Positions 39,900-50,484 are shown, counted from the stretch's first letter. The stretch: DNA of 64,000 nucleotides from an uncultured Pantoea sp. (GCA_913775175.1 CAJYKU010000018.1:1-64000), one strand, 5' to 3'. Numbers and translations: made by a program. Notes: generated by a model from the letters alone, not told the origin.

Positions 39900-40588
39900 T
39901 ACTGAGCGATCCTGAATGGCAGGCTGTGGCACTCAGCCTGAAAGTTTCCTGCGTGGCGGTACTTTGCAGCCTGCCGTTTGGCATTATTGTCGCATGGGTC
40001 CTGGCGCGCTGTCGCTTTCCGGGAAAAACCCTGGTTGATAGCCTGGTACATCTGCCGCTGGTTTTGCCGCCAGTCGTGGTAGGTTATCTGCTACTGCTGA
40101 CACTGGGACGACGCGGCGTTATCGGTTCATGGATCTATGATTGGTTTGGTTTTACCTTTGCCTTTAGCTGGCGCGGCGCGGCACTGGCTGCGGCAGTTAT
40201 GGCCTTTCCGCTGATGGTTCGCGCCATCCGGCTGGCGCTGGAAGCGGTAGATACCAGACTGGAACAGGCCGCCCGTACGCTGGGTGCCGGGCGCTGGCGG
40301 GTATTTTTTACTATTACCTTGCCGCTGACGCTGCCCGGCATTATCGCCGGTACGGTACTGGCGTTTGCCCGTTCACTGGGTGAGTTTGGTGCAACTATCA
40401 CCTTTGTTTCCAATATTCCCGGTGAAACCCGTACCATTCCTTCTGCAATGTTTACCCTGATTGAAACGCCGGGCGCTGAAGGCACCGCAGCGCGCCTCTG
40501 TGGTGTGGCGATTGCGCTGGCGCTGCTATCGTTGGTGGCGTCGGAATTGCTGGCACGCTGGGGCCGTAAACGCTGGGGAATTGCCTGA
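39896..40588 (+). CDS. modB: Molybdate ABC transporter permease
   Basis: Homodimeric inner-membrane channel of the ModABC transporter. It has 230 residues and five or six transmembrane helices. The coupling motif [30 protein letters not shown] (EAA loop) contacts ModC. The start overlaps the modA stop by 4 bp, and its own stop overlaps the modC start by 1 bp, giving tight coupling. Confidence 0.98.
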   Translation: MILSDPEWQAVALSLKVSCVAVLCSLPFGIIVAWVLARCRFPGKTLVDSLVHLPLVLPPVVVGYLLLLTLGRRGVIGSWIYDWFGFTFAFSWRGAALAAAVMAFPLMVRAIRLALEAVDTRLEQAARTLGAGRWRVFFTITLPLTLPGIIAGTVLAFARSLGEFGATITFVSNIPGETRTIPSAMFTLIETPGAEGTAARLCGVAIALALLSLVASELLARWGRKRWGIA

Positions 40589-41646
40589 TGTTAAAACTGC
40601 AGTTTAAACAGCGGCTGGGTAAGCATGAACTGGAGATGTCTGCTGTGCTGCCGGCACAGGGTATTACCGCAATATTTGGTGTCTCTGGCGCAGGAAAAAC
40701 CTCACTGATTAACGCGATTAGCGGATTGACTCAGCCGCAGCGCGGCCATATCAGCATCAATGATCGGGTGCTGTTTGATACTGAACAGCGCATCAATCTG
40801 CCACCGGAACGGCGGCGTATCGGATATGTTTTTCAGGATGCGCGCCTGTTTCCGCACTACCGGGTGCGTGGCAACCTGCAATACAGCATGGCAGCTTCCA
40901 TGAAATCTCAATTCGATAAGCTGGTAAAGCTGCTCGGACTGGAGGCGCTGCTGGATCGTTTTCCGGCCACGCTTTCCGGCGGGGAGAAGCAGCGCGTAGC
41001 GATAGGTCGTGCCCTGCTTAGTGCACCCGATCTGCTGCTGATGGATGAGCCGCTGGCCTCACTCGATTTGCCGCGCAAGCGCGAGCTGCTGCCCTGGTTG
41101 CAGCAGCTGACCAGGCAGATTTCAGTGCCGATACTCTATGTTTCTCATAGCCTTGAGGAGATAGTGCAGCTCGCCGATCATGTGCTGGTGCTGGATAACG
41201 GACGGGTTAAAGCATCTGGTCCGCTGGAACAGGTGTGGGGCAGTAGTGCAATGCGTCCCTGGCTATCGCTGAACGAACGCACCAGCGTACTGCGTGTGCA
41301 GGTGCTGGAGCAGCACCCCTATTATCCTATGACCGCGCTGCTGCTCGGCGATCAGCATATCTGGGTAAGCCGGGTTAATTTGCCGGTAAAAAGCACGCTG
41401 CGTATTCGTATCGCTCCGGCAGATGTGTCACTGACACTGCAGCCCGCGCAGCACACCTCGATTCGCAATATTCTGCCCGCACAGGTGGTGGAACTACTCG
41501 ATATTGACGATCAGGTTGAGGTGAAAATACGCATCGGCAGCAGTGAGCTCTGGGCGCGTATCTCCCCCTGGGCGCGCGATGAACTGGGCATTCGCATTGA
41601 TCAGTGGCTCTATGCCCAGCTCAAAAGCGTATCGGTTATTGCCTGA
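40588..41646 (+). CDS. modC: Molybdate ABC transporter ATP-binding protein
   Basis: ATPase of ModABC. It has 352 residues, as in E. coli. Walker A is [11 protein letters not shown] (about residues 31-40), the signature is [15 protein letters not shown], Walker B is [12 protein letters not shown], and a C-terminal MOP domain at about 290-352 ([20 protein letters not shown]) may sense intracellular molybdate. It converges on ybhA after 13 bp. Confidence 0.98.
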   Translation: MLKLQFKQRLGKHELEMSAVLPAQGITAIFGVSGAGKTSLINAISGLTQPQRGHISINDRVLFDTEQRINLPPERRRIGYVFQDARLFPHYRVRGNLQYSMAASMKSQFDKLVKLLGLEALLDRFPATLSGGEKQRVAIGRALLSAPDLLLMDEPLASLDLPRKRELLPWLQQLTRQISVPILYVSHSLEEIVQLADHVLVLDNGRVKASGPLEQVWGSSAMRPWLSLNERTSVLRVQVLEQHPYYPMTALLLGDQHIWVSRVNLPVKSTLRIRIAPADVSLTLQPAQHTSIRNILPAQVVELLDIDDQVEVKIRIGSSELWARISPWARDELGIRIDQWLYAQLKSVSVIA

Positions 41647-41659
41647 GCCGGGTGTGCTT

Positions 41660-42478
41660 TCAGAGCACCTCCTGCCAGATAAGGCGGGCAATACCTGGCT
41701 CACTATTGGTGCTAATCACTTTGGTTGCTCGTGCTTTAATGGCGTCATCAGCATTGCCCATTGCAACGCCCAGACCCACCTGCTCCAGCATACTCAGGTC
41801 ATTGTAGTTATCACCAAACGCCACCACCTCCTGCATACTAAAGCCCTGGCTTTCGACCCATTGCGCCAGACGTTTGCCTTTGCTGTTGCCCGCCTGAGCA
41901 ATATCGACCTGATCGTGCCACGACCATTCGCACGCCAGTCCCAGAGCGGCTTCAGTGCGGCTGGCAAACTGCTGCAGTGCGTGAATATCGGCATGTGACA
42001 GGGCAAATTTCCAGATGAATTCTGCTTCGACTGCGGCCTGACGCAGACTGGCTACCTGCACAAAGCGGGGACGCTGAGCTTCTGGCAGCGCTGCCGCCCA
42101 GTTCAGAGTACGCGTTACATGACCGGTTGGCGTCTGATAGTACATGGCATCATCGGCATAGAGCAGACCATGAATCTGTTCTTCTTCCAGCATCGCGATC
42201 ACCTTTAGCGCCTGATCGCGGCAGAGCGGATCCGCTGCCACTGCTTTTTTTGCCTGATAATCATACAAATAGGCACCATTACAGCAAATTGCGGGTGTAT
42301 CAAGTTGCAGCGCCTGATAAAAAGGGTGGATAGCGCAGTGATGGCGGCCAGTGACAATCAGGATCTTTATACCCGCCTGTTGTGCACGGTTCAGCGCTTC
42401 AAGTGATTCAGGCAGAATGGTTTTGGCTGGCGTTAACAGCGTGCCATCCAGATCAAGAGCAATTACACGATAACGCAT
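41660..42478 (-). CDS. ybhA: HAD-superfamily sugar/pyridoxal phosphatase YbhA
   Basis: Cof-type haloacid-dehalogenase phosphatase; the E. coli homolog hydrolyses pyridoxal phosphate and some sugar phosphates. It has 272 residues. Motif I VIALDLDGTLLTP carries the nucleophile Asp, motif II is VTGRHH, and motif IV is VAFGDNYNDLSML. A C2-type cap domain lies between. It is divergent from pgl across 150 bp with no obvious operator. Confidence 0.95.
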   Translation of the reverse strand: MRYRVIALDLDGTLLTPAKTILPESLEALNRAQQAGIKILIVTGRHHCAIHPFYQALQLDTPAICCNGAYLYDYQAKKAVAADPLCRDQALKVIAMLEEEQIHGLLYADDAMYYQTPTGHVTRTLNWAAALPEAQRPRFVQVASLRQAAVEAEFIWKFALSHADIHALQQFASRTEAALGLACEWSWHDQVDIAQAGNSKGKRLAQWVESQGFSMQEVVAFGDNYNDLSMLEQVGLGVAMGNADDAIKARATKVISTNSEPGIARLIWQEVL

Positions 42479-42628
42479 TACAGAGTTCCATCCGGAAAAG
42501 GGTCAGATGGCAAGTCTACACCCGGCTGCCATGCAGAGACAAAATTGCGGGCACAAATCACCAGAGCGTAGCGTGCTGAAACAGGCTACAGTTATCCCTT
42601 TTATCAGGCAGCGAATAAGGAAAAGCTC

Positions 42629-43621
42629 ATGAAACAAGTCGTCTATACCGCCAGTCCGGAGAGCCAGCAGATCCATGCCTGGCAACTGCAGGAAGATGGC
42701 GCACTGACGCTACTGCAGGTTACTGATGTGGCCGGCCAGGTACAGCCAATGGTAGTGAGCCCCAAAAAAGAGTTTCTTTATGTCGGTGTTCGTCCCGATT
42801 TTCGCGTGCTTGCCTACCGTATTGCTGCCGACGGCACGCTGACGCTGGCAGGTGAAGCACCGCTGCCGGGCAGCCCGACGCATATTTCCACCGACCGTTC
42901 AGGGAACTTTCTGTTCTGTGGCTCATATAACGATGCCTGTGTCAGCGTGAGCCCGCTGGGTGATGATGGACTGCCACAGGCGCCGGTGCAGGTTATCAAT
43001 GGTCTGGAGGGGTGCCACTCCGCTAATATCGATGTACACAATGAGACGCTGCTGGTACCGGCACTGAAACAGGATCGTATCTGTCTTTATCAGCTGCAGC
43101 AGGATGGCACGCTGACGCCACGCGATCAGGCGCAGGTCACCACTGAGGCGGGAGCTGGTCCGCGCCATATGGCATTCCATCCCAATGGTGCATTTGCCTA
43201 TGCTGTTAATGAACTCAACAGCAGCGTTGATGTCTGGTCACTAAAGGCATCGGGTGAGGTGCAGCGCGTCCAGAGCCTGGATATGATGCCGCCCGATTTT
43301 AGTGGCACGCGCTGGGCCGCGGATATTCATATTACACCAGATGGCCGCTTTCTCTATGCCTGTGATCGCACCAGCAGCACTATCACGATTTTCAGCCTGA
43401 GCGAACAGGGTGACAGCCTGACCATTGAGGGTTATCAGCAGACGGAAACGCAACCGCGCGGCTTCAATATTGACCAGCGTGGACGCTATCTGGTCGCGGC
43501 AGGGCAGAAATCACACCATATTGAAGTCTATCAGATTGCAGATCGTGGTCTGCTGCAGCCGCTGGCGCGCTACGCTGTGGGCCAGGGACCAATGTGGGTG
43601 GTGATCCATGCGCTGGATTAA
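42629..43621 (+). CDS. pgl: 6-Phosphogluconolactonase
   Basis: Hydrolyses 6-phosphogluconolactone in the pentose phosphate pathway. It has 330 residues (E. coli 331), a seven-bladed propeller of the YbhE/cycloisomerase 2 family. Conserved motifs include [77 protein letters not shown] and [11 protein letters not shown]. The start follows AAGGAAAAGCTC. Confidence 0.97.
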   Translation: MKQVVYTASPESQQIHAWQLQEDGALTLLQVTDVAGQVQPMVVSPKKEFLYVGVRPDFRVLAYRIAADGTLTLAGEAPLPGSPTHISTDRSGNFLFCGSYNDACVSVSPLGDDGLPQAPVQVINGLEGCHSANIDVHNETLLVPALKQDRICLYQLQQDGTLTPRDQAQVTTEAGAGPRHMAFHPNGAFAYAVNELNSSVDVWSLKASGEVQRVQSLDMMPPDFSGTRWAADIHITPDGRFLYACDRTSSTITIFSLSEQGDSLTIEGYQQTETQPRGFNIDQRGRYLVAAGQKSHHIEVYQIADRGLLQPLARYAVGQGPMWVVIHALD

Positions 43622-43645
43622 TCACTGAGCCTGTGCAGTGAGGCT

Positions 43646-43668
43646 GGGGCGGCACCAGCGGCCGCCCC
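43646..43668. terminator. Hairpin between pgl and ybhB
   Basis: A perfect 8-bp GGGGCGGC/GCCGCCCC stem with a 7-nt loop between the two convergent genes. No T-run on either side, so it may be a weak or Rho-assisted stop. Confidence 0.55.
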
Positions 43669-43701
43669 GCTTCGGCGCAGGGGCACTACGCCGGCTAACG
43701 G

Positions 43702-44178
43702 TTAAAGATAATTAACCGTCAGTGACGCGCTGGCAAGCACATGGAAGTGGACATTGAAGCCCACCATAGCACCGCTGGCACCTTCATCTACCTCCAGCGC
43801 ATCTGTATCCAGCGCATGGACGCTAAAGATATAGCGGTGTGATTCACCTTCAGGCGGCGCCGCGCCACCATAACCCGCCTGACCAAAATCAGTGCGTGTC
43901 TGAACCGCGCCCGCAGGCAGCGCTGCTACGCCAGAACCGGCACCCTGTGGCAGCTCACGCGTCTCAGCCGGAATATTTGCCACCACCCAGTGCCACCAGC
44001 CGGAACCGGTAGGTGCATCGGGATCGAAGCAGGTCACAACAAAACTTTTTGTTCCCTCTGGTACCTCATCCCAGGCCAGATGAGGAGAGAGGTTATCGCC
44101 CTCATATCCCATACCGTTAAACACATGACGCTCCGGCATTTTTTCGCCGTCTTTAACGTCCTGACTAAATAGGCGCAT
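43702..44178 (-). CDS. ybhB: YbhB/YbcL-family phosphatidylethanolamine-binding-like protein
   Basis: PEBP-fold cytoplasmic protein of unknown substrate. It has 158 residues. The family core FDPDAPTGSGWWHWVVANIPAETRELP and the ligand-site TDFGQAGYGGAAPPEGESHRYIFSVHAL are present. It starts with ATG and a GGAGGAG lies just upstream. It is followed by bioA in the opposite reading order (bioA lies upstream on the same strand, gap 64 bp). Confidence 0.95.
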   Translation of the reverse strand: MRLFSQDVKDGEKMPERHVFNGMGYEGDNLSPHLAWDEVPEGTKSFVVTCFDPDAPTGSGWWHWVVANIPAETRELPQGAGSGVAALPAGAVQTRTDFGQAGYGGAAPPEGESHRYIFSVHALDTDALEVDEGASGAMVGFNVHFHVLASASLTVNYL

Positions 44179-44242
44179 AGCTCCTCCGCTTGTTATTCGC
44201 AGGTTTGATTATGGTGCGGCAGCACACTCTTTTCCAGAACGA

Positions 44243-45535
44243 TCAGGCGTGAAAATGGTGCGCATATTCCAGCGCATCGCGAATAGCGCCGGTAAGCTGG
44301 CTAAGTTCCGCAGCAGATATCAGATAAGGTGGCATCAGGTAGATCAATCGACCAAAGGGACGGATCCAGACGCCGCGCTCAACAAAAAAGTGCTGCAGCG
44401 CTGCCATATTGACAGGCTGATGCGTTTCAATCACACCAATCGCACCCAGAACGCGCGCCTGCGCTACGGCAGAATGCGACTGCAGCGGCAGTAACTCCCG
44501 GCGCAGCTGCTGTTCAATCGCCGCGACCTGTGTCTGCCACTCTCCCTCATTGATGATAGCCAGACTCTCAGCGGCCACGGCGCAGGCCAGTGGATTACCC
44601 ATAAACGTCGGCCCATGCATAAAGCATCCGGCGGCGCTGCGGCTGATAGTATCCGCTACGTCACGTGTTGTCAGCGTGGCAGAAAGGGTCATTGTGCCAC
44701 CGGTCAGCGCTTTGCCAAGGCATAAAATATCCGGAGTAATTGCCGCATGATCGCAGGCAAACAGCTTGCCGGTACGGCCAAAGCCGGTGGCAATCTCATC
44801 AGCGATCAGCAGCAGGCCATAGCGGTCACACAGTTCACGCACCTGCTGCAGATAGCGAGGATGATAGAAGCGCATTCCTCCGGCTCCCTGAACCACGGGC
44901 TCCAGTATCACCGCGGCAATCTCGCGGTGATGCTGCTCTGCCAGCCGGGTAAAGGTGCTGAAGTCCGCTTCATCCCAGACGTCATCAAAGCCGCACGCTG
45001 GTGCATCCGCAAACAGATGTTCAGGCAGATAGCCGCGCCACAGGCTGTGCATGGAGTTTTCCGGATCGCACACCGACATCGCTGCGAAGGTATCGCCATG
45101 ATAGCCGCGTTTTAGCGTCAAAAATTTCTGGCGAGTCTCACCGCGCCCCAGCCAGTACTGCAGCGCCATTTTCATTGAGACTTCAACCGCGATCGAACCG
45201 GAATCGGCCAGAAACACACACTCCAGTGCATCAGGCGTCATCTCAACCAGCTGGCGGCTCAGCGCTACAGCGGCAGGGTGTGTAATACCACCAAACATCA
45301 CGTGCGACATCTCTGCCATCTGCTGCTGCATCGCCTGGTTCAGGCGCGGATGGTTATAGCCATGAATGGCTGCCCACCAGGATGACATGCCATCAGTTAA
45401 TTCACGTCCATCTGCCAGCTGCAGCTGGCAGCCACGAGCTGCGACCACCGGATAGCAGGGCAGTGGATCGCGCATTGAGGTATAGGGATGCCAGATATGC
45501 TGGCGGTCAAAGTCGAGGTCATCCTGCGTGAACAT
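44243..45535 (-). CDS. bioA: Adenosylmethionine-8-amino-7-oxononanoate aminotransferase
   Basis: PLP-dependent transaminase converting KAPA to DAPA with S-adenosylmethionine as amino donor (biotin pathway). It has 430 residues. The PLP lysine is in ILCLGKALTGGTM; LLIADEIATGFGRTG provides the PLP-binding aspartate; DRQHIWHPYTSM and SSWWAAIHGYNHP are at the N-terminus. It is divergent from bioB across the BirA operator. Confidence 0.98.
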   Translation of the reverse strand: MFTQDDLDFDRQHIWHPYTSMRDPLPCYPVVAARGCQLQLADGRELTDGMSSWWAAIHGYNHPRLNQAMQQQMAEMSHVMFGGITHPAAVALSRQLVEMTPDALECVFLADSGSIAVEVSMKMALQYWLGRGETRQKFLTLKRGYHGDTFAAMSVCDPENSMHSLWRGYLPEHLFADAPACGFDDVWDEADFSTFTRLAEQHHREIAAVILEPVVQGAGGMRFYHPRYLQQVRELCDRYGLLLIADEIATGFGRTGKLFACDHAAITPDILCLGKALTGGTMTLSATLTTRDVADTISRSAAGCFMHGPTFMGNPLACAVAAESLAIINEGEWQTQVAAIEQQLRRELLPLQSHSAVAQARVLGAIGVIETHQPVNMAALQHFFVERGVWIRPFGRLIYLMPPYLISAAELSQLTGAIRDALEYAHHFHA

Positions 45536-45539
45536 CTGT

Positions 45540-45574
45540 CTTGTAAACCATTTTAAAAAGATTTAGTTTACAAG
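45540..45574. promoter_or_regulatory. BirA operator of the bio locus
   Basis: Inverted CTTGTAAAC / GTTTACAAG arms 17 bp apart in the bioA-bioB gap. This is the shape of the E. coli bio operator, to which BirA-biotinyl-AMP binds to repress both directions. Confidence 0.9.
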
Positions 45575-45621
45575 TATAACCATGATGATTGTCGGGATGA
45601 ACCCTTTTTTTGGAGTATGTA

Positions 45622-46653
45622 ATGGCTAACCGCTGGACACTGGCACAAGCCCAGGCCCTGTTTGATAAACCTTTTCTGGAACTGATGTTTGAAGCGCAGC
45701 AGGTACATCGCCAGCATTTTGACCCGCGCCAGGTACAGGTCAGTACACTGCTGTCGATTAAAACCGGTGCCTGCCCGGAAGATTGTAAATATTGTCCGCA
45801 GAGCGCACGCTATAAAACTGGCCTGGAGTCCGAGCGGCTGATGGAAGTTGAGGCGGTACTGGAATCAGCGCGCAAAGCGAAAGCTGCCGGTTCGACACGT
45901 TTCTGCATGGGCGCGGCGTGGAAAAATCCGCACGAGCGCGATATGCCCTGGCTGGAGCAGATGGTGCAGGGCGTAAAAGCGCTGGGTATGGAAACCTGTA
46001 TGACGCTGGGCACACTGGAGCAGCATCAGGCACAGCGTCTGGCGCAGGCAGGGCTCGACTTCTACAACCATAATCTTGATACCTCGCCGGAATTTTACGG
46101 CAGCGTAATCACCACCCGCACCTATCAGGAGCGCCTCGATACGCTTGATAAAGTCCGTGATGCCGGTATCAAAGTCTGCTCTGGCGGCATTGTCGGACTG
46201 GGCGAAACGGTCACCGATCGCGCCGGTCTGCTGGTACAGCTCGCCAACCTGCCTGTGCCGCCAGAGAGCGTGCCGATCAATATGCTGGTCAAAGTCAAAG
46301 GCACGCCAATGGCAGACAATGACGATGTCGAGCCGTTTGATTTTATTCGCACTATCGCGGTAGCGCGCATCATGATGCCCGCTTCGCATGTCCGCCTCTC
46401 TGCCGGCCGTGAACAGATGAGTGAGCAGACCCAGGCCATGTGCTTTATGGCGGGTGCCAACTCAATCTTCTACGGTTGTAAGCTGCTTACCACCCCTAAC
46501 CCGGAAGAGGATAAAGACCTGATTCTGTTCCGCAAACTGGGACTGAACCCGGAGCATACCGCCACCACCGCTGGCGACAATGAGCAGCAACAGCAGTTAC
46601 AGGCTCAGCTGGTCGGGGCCGATACATCACAGTTTTACAACGCGGCGGTCTGA
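45622..46653 (+). CDS. bioB: Biotin synthase
   Basis: Radical-SAM enzyme that inserts sulfur into dethiobiotin. It has 343 residues from ATG 45622, chosen because GGAG at 45612-45615 is properly spaced and the product starts MANRWTLAQ like its homologs; an ATG at 45610 overlaps that ribosome-binding site. The radical-SAM cysteines are in [13 protein letters not shown]. The [2Fe-2S] ligands include cysteines in FCMGAAW, ETCMTLG and [11 protein letters not shown], and an arginine in [11 protein letters not shown]. Confidence 0.99.
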   Translation: MANRWTLAQAQALFDKPFLELMFEAQQVHRQHFDPRQVQVSTLLSIKTGACPEDCKYCPQSARYKTGLESERLMEVEAVLESARKAKAAGSTRFCMGAAWKNPHERDMPWLEQMVQGVKALGMETCMTLGTLEQHQAQRLAQAGLDFYNHNLDTSPEFYGSVITTRTYQERLDTLDKVRDAGIKVCSGGIVGLGETVTDRAGLLVQLANLPVPPESVPINMLVKVKGTPMADNDDVEPFDFIRTIAVARIMMPASHVRLSAGREQMSEQTQAMCFMAGANSIFYGCKLLTTPNPEEDKDLILFRKLGLNPEHTATTAGDNEQQQQLQAQLVGADTSQFYNAAV

Positions 46654-47802
46654 ATGTGGCGTGATCGCATCAATCAGGCGTTGCAGGCGCGTCGTGCGGC
46701 TGATGGCTGGCGCTACCGACGCCCGGTTGAGCAGAATAGCGTACGGGAAATTGTGCTGAGCGGTAAACGCTATCGCCATTTTTCCAGCAACGACTATCTG
46801 GGATTAAGCCAGCATCCGGCGGTGGTCGCTGCCTGGCAGCAGGGGGCGGCAGAAGCCGGAGCCGGAGCGGGGGCATCGGGCCACGTTACCGGCTACAGCC
46901 ACTACCAGGCTGAGCTGGAGCAGCAGCTGGCCAGCTGGCTGGGCTATTCGCGCGCACTGCTGTTTATCTCTGGTTTTGCCGCTAATCAGGCGATTATTCA
47001 TCTGCTGGCACAAAAGCAGGATCGCATCGTAGCGGATAAACTGACGCACGCCTCACTGCTGGATGCCGCAATACATAGTCCGGCAACGCTGCGCCGTTTT
47101 GCCCATAATCAGCCAGCCAGCCTGCAGAGTATTCTGGCGGCACCAGCTGACGGTGCAACGCTGGTCGTCACTGAAGGCGTGTTTAGTATGGATGGTGACA
47201 GCGCGCCGCTGCAGCAGATTGCGCAGGCGACACAGGCAGCAGAGGGCTGGCTGCTGGTGGATGATGCTCACGGCATTGGCGTAACCGGTGAACAGGGGCG
47301 CGGCAGCTGCTGGCAGCAGCAGGTTCATCCGGAGTTGCTGGTTGTCACCTTTGGTAAAGCTTTTGGCATCAGCGGCGCAGCAGTACTGTGTGATGATGCT
47401 ACCGCCGATTATATCGAGCAGTTTTCGCGGCATCTGATCTACTCCACCGCAATGCCACCGGCGCAGTGCTGCGCACTTCTGGCGGCGCTGCAGCAGATCC
47501 AGCAGGGTGAGGGGCTGCGTACGCGGCTGCGGCAGAATATTGCCCGCTTTCGCGCCGGAGCAGCGCAGTTGCCGTGGCAGCTATTCACCTCAGAGAGCGC
47601 AATTCAGCCTCTGATTGTGGGTGATAACCGCGCAGCACTGGCGCTGTCGCAGCAGCTGGAGCAGGCAGGATGCTGGGTGAGTGCGATCCGGCCACCCACT
47701 GTGCCTCCGGGGACGGCGCGATTGCGCATTACGCTGACCGCTGCCCATCAGCCAGAAGATATCGATCACCTGCTGGAGGCGCTCTATGACGCAGCAGGTT
47801 GA
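46654..47802 (+). CDS. bioF: 8-Amino-7-oxononanoate synthase
   Basis: PLP enzyme that joins pimeloyl-ACP and alanine to form KAPA. It has 382 residues. The PLP lysine is in [13 protein letters not shown]; the cofactor-binding [18 protein letters not shown] and the N-terminal [13 protein letters not shown] are conserved. It begins right after the bioB stop and overlaps bioC by 17 bp. Confidence 0.98.
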   Translation: MWRDRINQALQARRAADGWRYRRPVEQNSVREIVLSGKRYRHFSSNDYLGLSQHPAVVAAWQQGAAEAGAGAGASGHVTGYSHYQAELEQQLASWLGYSRALLFISGFAANQAIIHLLAQKQDRIVADKLTHASLLDAAIHSPATLRRFAHNQPASLQSILAAPADGATLVVTEGVFSMDGDSAPLQQIAQATQAAEGWLLVDDAHGIGVTGEQGRGSCWQQQVHPELLVVTFGKAFGISGAAVLCDDATADYIEQFSRHLIYSTAMPPAQCCALLAALQQIQQGEGLRTRLRQNIARFRAGAAQLPWQLFTSESAIQPLIVGDNRAALALSQQLEQAGCWVSAIRPPTVPPGTARLRITLTAAHQPEDIDHLLEALYDAAG

Positions 47803-48541
47803 CAAGCTGGCGGTGGCGCAGGCGTTCGGGCGTGCGGCCTCCCACTATGAGCAGCACGCTGTACTGCAGCGTCTGAGTGGTGATGCACTGCTAAAACTGG
47901 CGCCAGCCGGATTCGGGCCGGATCTGCTTGATGCCGGCTGCGGCACGGGCTGGTATAGCCGTCACTGGCGTAACGCTAATCGCCGGGTCATCGCGCTCGA
48001 TCTCTCACCAGATATGCTGGCGCAGGCGCAGGCGCAACGCTCCGCGCATTACTATCTGCAGGGTGATATTGATCGGCTGCCGCTGGCCGATAGCAGCGTT
48101 GACGGCGTCTGGAGCAATCTGGCCGTGCAGTGGAGCAGCGATCTGGCGACGGCACTGCAGCACTTCTGCCGTGTGTTACGTCCCGGCGGCTGCGCGCTAT
48201 TTTCTACCCTGCTGGCGGGTTCGCTACAGGAGGTTAATCAGGCGTGGTCGGGTGTGGATGGACGCCGTCACGCCAATCATTTTCCTGATATCGGACAGAT
48301 CACTGACGCTGCGCGCGCACTCCCGCTGCGCACTACGCAGCAGCAGATCACGCTGCATTTTCCCAGCGCACTGAGTGCCATGCGATCGCTTAAAGGGATC
48401 GGCGCGACTCATCTGCATACCGGGCGCAGCGGCGGGCTGCTGACGCGTCAGCAGCTGGCACTGCTGGAACAGCGCTGGCCGCAGGATGAGCAGGGTTATT
48501 GTCTTAGTTATCACCTGATGTATGGAGTCTTACAGAAATGA
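47786..48541 (+). CDS. bioC: Malonyl-ACP O-methyltransferase
   Basis: Methylates malonyl-ACP with SAM so that fatty acid synthesis can extend it to pimeloyl. It has 251 residues. The SAM-binding motif is [16 protein letters not shown] (about 45-60), followed by [10 protein letters not shown] and [24 protein letters not shown], all typical of class I methyltransferases. The start lies inside bioF and the stop overlaps bioD by 4 bp. Confidence 0.96.
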   Translation: MTQQVDKLAVAQAFGRAASHYEQHAVLQRLSGDALLKLAPAGFGPDLLDAGCGTGWYSRHWRNANRRVIALDLSPDMLAQAQAQRSAHYYLQGDIDRLPLADSSVDGVWSNLAVQWSSDLATALQHFCRVLRPGGCALFSTLLAGSLQEVNQAWSGVDGRRHANHFPDIGQITDAARALPLRTTQQQITLHFPSALSAMRSLKGIGATHLHTGRSGGLLTRQQLALLEQRWPQDEQGYCLSYHLMYGVLQK

Positions 48542-49206
48542 AACGCTGGTTTATTACCGGAACAGATACCGAAACAGGCAAAACAGTGGCCAGCAGCGCG
48601 CTGCTGCAGGCCGCCAGCGCAGCAGGATTACGCACCGCTGGCTATAAGCCGGTGGCGTCAGGCTGTGAAATGACGCCAGAGGGCGTTCGCAACAGTGATG
48701 CGCTGGCGCTGCAGCGCTACAGCAGCGTAGCGCTGAGTTATGAGCAGGTTAATCCACTGGCATTTATGGAACCTACCTCGCCACATATTGTCAGCGCAGA
48801 GGAGGGCAGGCCAATCAGCTTCCGCCAGCTCTCTGCGGGTCTGCGCGCGCTGGAAGAGCAGGCTGAGTGGATATTAACTGAAGGCGCTGGTGGCTGGTTT
48901 ACACCGCTTTCGGAGACGCAGACCTATGCTGACTGGGTGACAGAAGAGCAGCTGCCGGTCATTCTGGTGGTCGGGGTGAAGCTCGGCTGTATTAACCATG
49001 CGATGCTGACCGCAGCAGCAGTGAAAGCAGCGGGTCTGCCACTGGCTGGCTGGATCGCTAATGATATTCAGGCGCCGGGCAAGCGCCATCAGGAATATAT
49101 CACCTCATTGCAACAGCGCATTGACGCCCCTTTCCTTGGTGAGATCCCCTGGCTGCAATCAGAGGCGCAGCTGGCCGATTGCGGACGTTACCTGACCCTG
49201 CCATGA
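48538..49206 (+). CDS. bioD: Dethiobiotin synthetase
   Basis: ATP-dependent carboxylase that closes the ureido ring of dethiobiotin. It has 222 residues. The P-loop is FITGTDTETGKTVAS at residues 5-18; YKPVASGCE and LTEGAGGWFTPL supply substrate and metal contacts. Last gene of bioBFCD. Confidence 0.98.
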   Translation: MKRWFITGTDTETGKTVASSALLQAASAAGLRTAGYKPVASGCEMTPEGVRNSDALALQRYSSVALSYEQVNPLAFMEPTSPHIVSAEEGRPISFRQLSAGLRALEEQAEWILTEGAGGWFTPLSETQTYADWVTEEQLPVILVVGVKLGCINHAMLTAAAVKAAGLPLAGWIANDIQAPGKRHQEYITSLQQRIDAPFLGEIPWLQSEAQLADCGRYLTLP

Positions 49207-49230
49207 CGCTGCCCGTTATATAATGTCTGC

Positions 49231-49257
49231 AGAACGGCGTGACGTTACACCGTTCTG
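49231..49257. terminator. Hairpin between bioD and the orphan ABC ATPase gene
   Basis: AGAACGG/CCGTTCT arms around a 13-nt inner segment that can pair further (GT/AC). It separates convergent genes. No T-run, so termination strength is uncertain. Confidence 0.45.
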
Positions 49258-49261
49258 ACAG

Positions 49262-49978
49262 TCAGGCCGGCGTCAGCCATTTGCTGATCGTGAGATCGTC
49301 AAGCTGTGCTACCCGGCCCTGAGCGACATTACGCCCGCGATATAACAGCAGAAAATAGTCTGCTACGCGGCGAATCAAAGAGACCTGCTGTTCCAGCAAC
49401 AGAATCGTTAGTCCATATTCACGGTTCAGACGCTGGATCAGATTACCCGTCTCCTCTGCCAGCCAGGGTGATAAATTACTGGCTGGCTCATCCAGAATCA
49501 GCAGCCGCGGTTTCAGCACCAGTGCCCGTGCCAGCGCCAGCTGCTGCTGCAGATTAACCGGGAGTTCACCGCTGCGCTGATGACGCAGTGAGTAAAGCGC
49601 CGGAAACAGCTCAAACACCATCTCCGGGATTGCACGATTGCGTTCATCGTCCGCCGCCATTAACGCGATCAGCAGGTTATCCTCCACGCTCATCTGTGAA
49701 AAAATGTGGCTCTTTTGCGGAACATAACCAATGCCGGTTCGCGCCCGCTGCATTGCTGGCTGCAGCAGCAGATCCTCCGGCGGATAGCCCGCTTCCTGCC
49801 AGCAGATTGAACCGCTGTTCACCGGTAAATTGCCCATAATGCAGTTAACCAGCGTGGTTTTACCCATGCCGCTACTGCCCAGTACGCCGGTACAGGAACC
49901 TGGTGTCAGATCGAGATCAACATCCCACAGAATATGCTTCTGGCCGTAAAACTGATTCACCGAACGTAAACTCAGCAT
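49262..49978 (-). CDS. Orphan ABC ATP-binding protein, LivF/UrtE-like
   Basis: Single ABC cassette of 238 residues, starting at ATG 49978 (AGGAGAG upstream; a more distal ATG at 50035 would add 19 residues). The layout follows the LivF/UrtE branch: NQFYGQKHILWDVDL, Walker A GSSGMGKTT with Lys40, YVPQKSHIFSQMSVEDNL, EMVFELFPAL, Walker B LLILDEP with Asp163-Glu164, and ILLLEQQV. The signature expected to read LSGGQ is replaced by LPVNLQ at 139-144, and the loop after Walker B is ASNLSPWL instead of the usual (T/E)EGLxP. No permease, binding protein or second ATPase lies nearby. Function is unknown; it may be a regulatory or degenerating cassette. The gene is not in the E. coli order. Confidence 0.85.
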   Translation of the reverse strand: MLSLRSVNQFYGQKHILWDVDLDLTPGSCTGVLGSSGMGKTTLVNCIMGNLPVNSGSICWQEAGYPPEDLLLQPAMQRARTGIGYVPQKSHIFSQMSVEDNLLIALMAADDERNRAIPEMVFELFPALYSLRHQRSGELPVNLQQQLALARALVLKPRLLILDEPASNLSPWLAEETGNLIQRLNREYGLTILLLEQQVSLIRRVADYFLLLYRGRNVAQGRVAQLDDLTISKWLTPA

Positions 49979-50226
49979 CTGCTCTCTCCTTTCAGCTAAT
50001 TTGCCTGAATGCGCCCGCTCTCTGTCGTCTGGCATACAGTGTTAAGGATAACCCTACGGCTGTTACAGATGACGCCGCTTCCCTGCTAAACCCGCATATA
50101 ACAACGTATGCAAGCATCAGGCCAGGTTAATCGGACTGTTTGGCTCACCCGCAAAGTATGCATAGCAGGGCCTGTTGCATGAGAAAAGCTTGATAATTAA
50201 TTTGAGTAATTAACCCGCTGCACTTT

Positions 50227-50250
50227 AACGGAGCCAATTATCCGTTTTTT
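50227..50250 (+). terminator. Terminator-like hairpin upstream of uvrB
   Basis: A 6-bp AACGGA/TCCGTT stem with an 8-nt loop and six T. It could end an unrecognised short transcript starting between 49990 and 50226. Confidence 0.5.
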
Positions 50251-50461
50251 CTGGTGCAACTGGTCAATAACGAGGCAGAGAGGTGTTTTATGAAAACCGC
50301 ATTTTTACCGGACAGTGAGCGCGGCTACGCTTATCGGGTATGAAAAGCATAGTTAATTAACCTGTGGATGCTGAAAAAATAATCATAAAAAAAATTTTTT
50401 GTCGTCGCGAACAAGCGTGTGATTTTTTATACACAGCCTGCGGGCTCGGGGCTGGGTTCAC

Positions 50462-50484
50462 TTATCCACTATTCTTGTGGATAA
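50462..50484. promoter_or_regulatory. Paired DnaA-type boxes
   Basis: TTATCCACT (50462-50470) and TGTGGATAA (50476-50484, the complement of the consensus TTATCCACA) face each other 5 bp apart. Further relatives occur at TGTGGATG (50363-50370) and TGGGGATAA (50685-50693). DnaA involvement upstream of E. coli uvrB has been reported. Confidence 0.6.
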
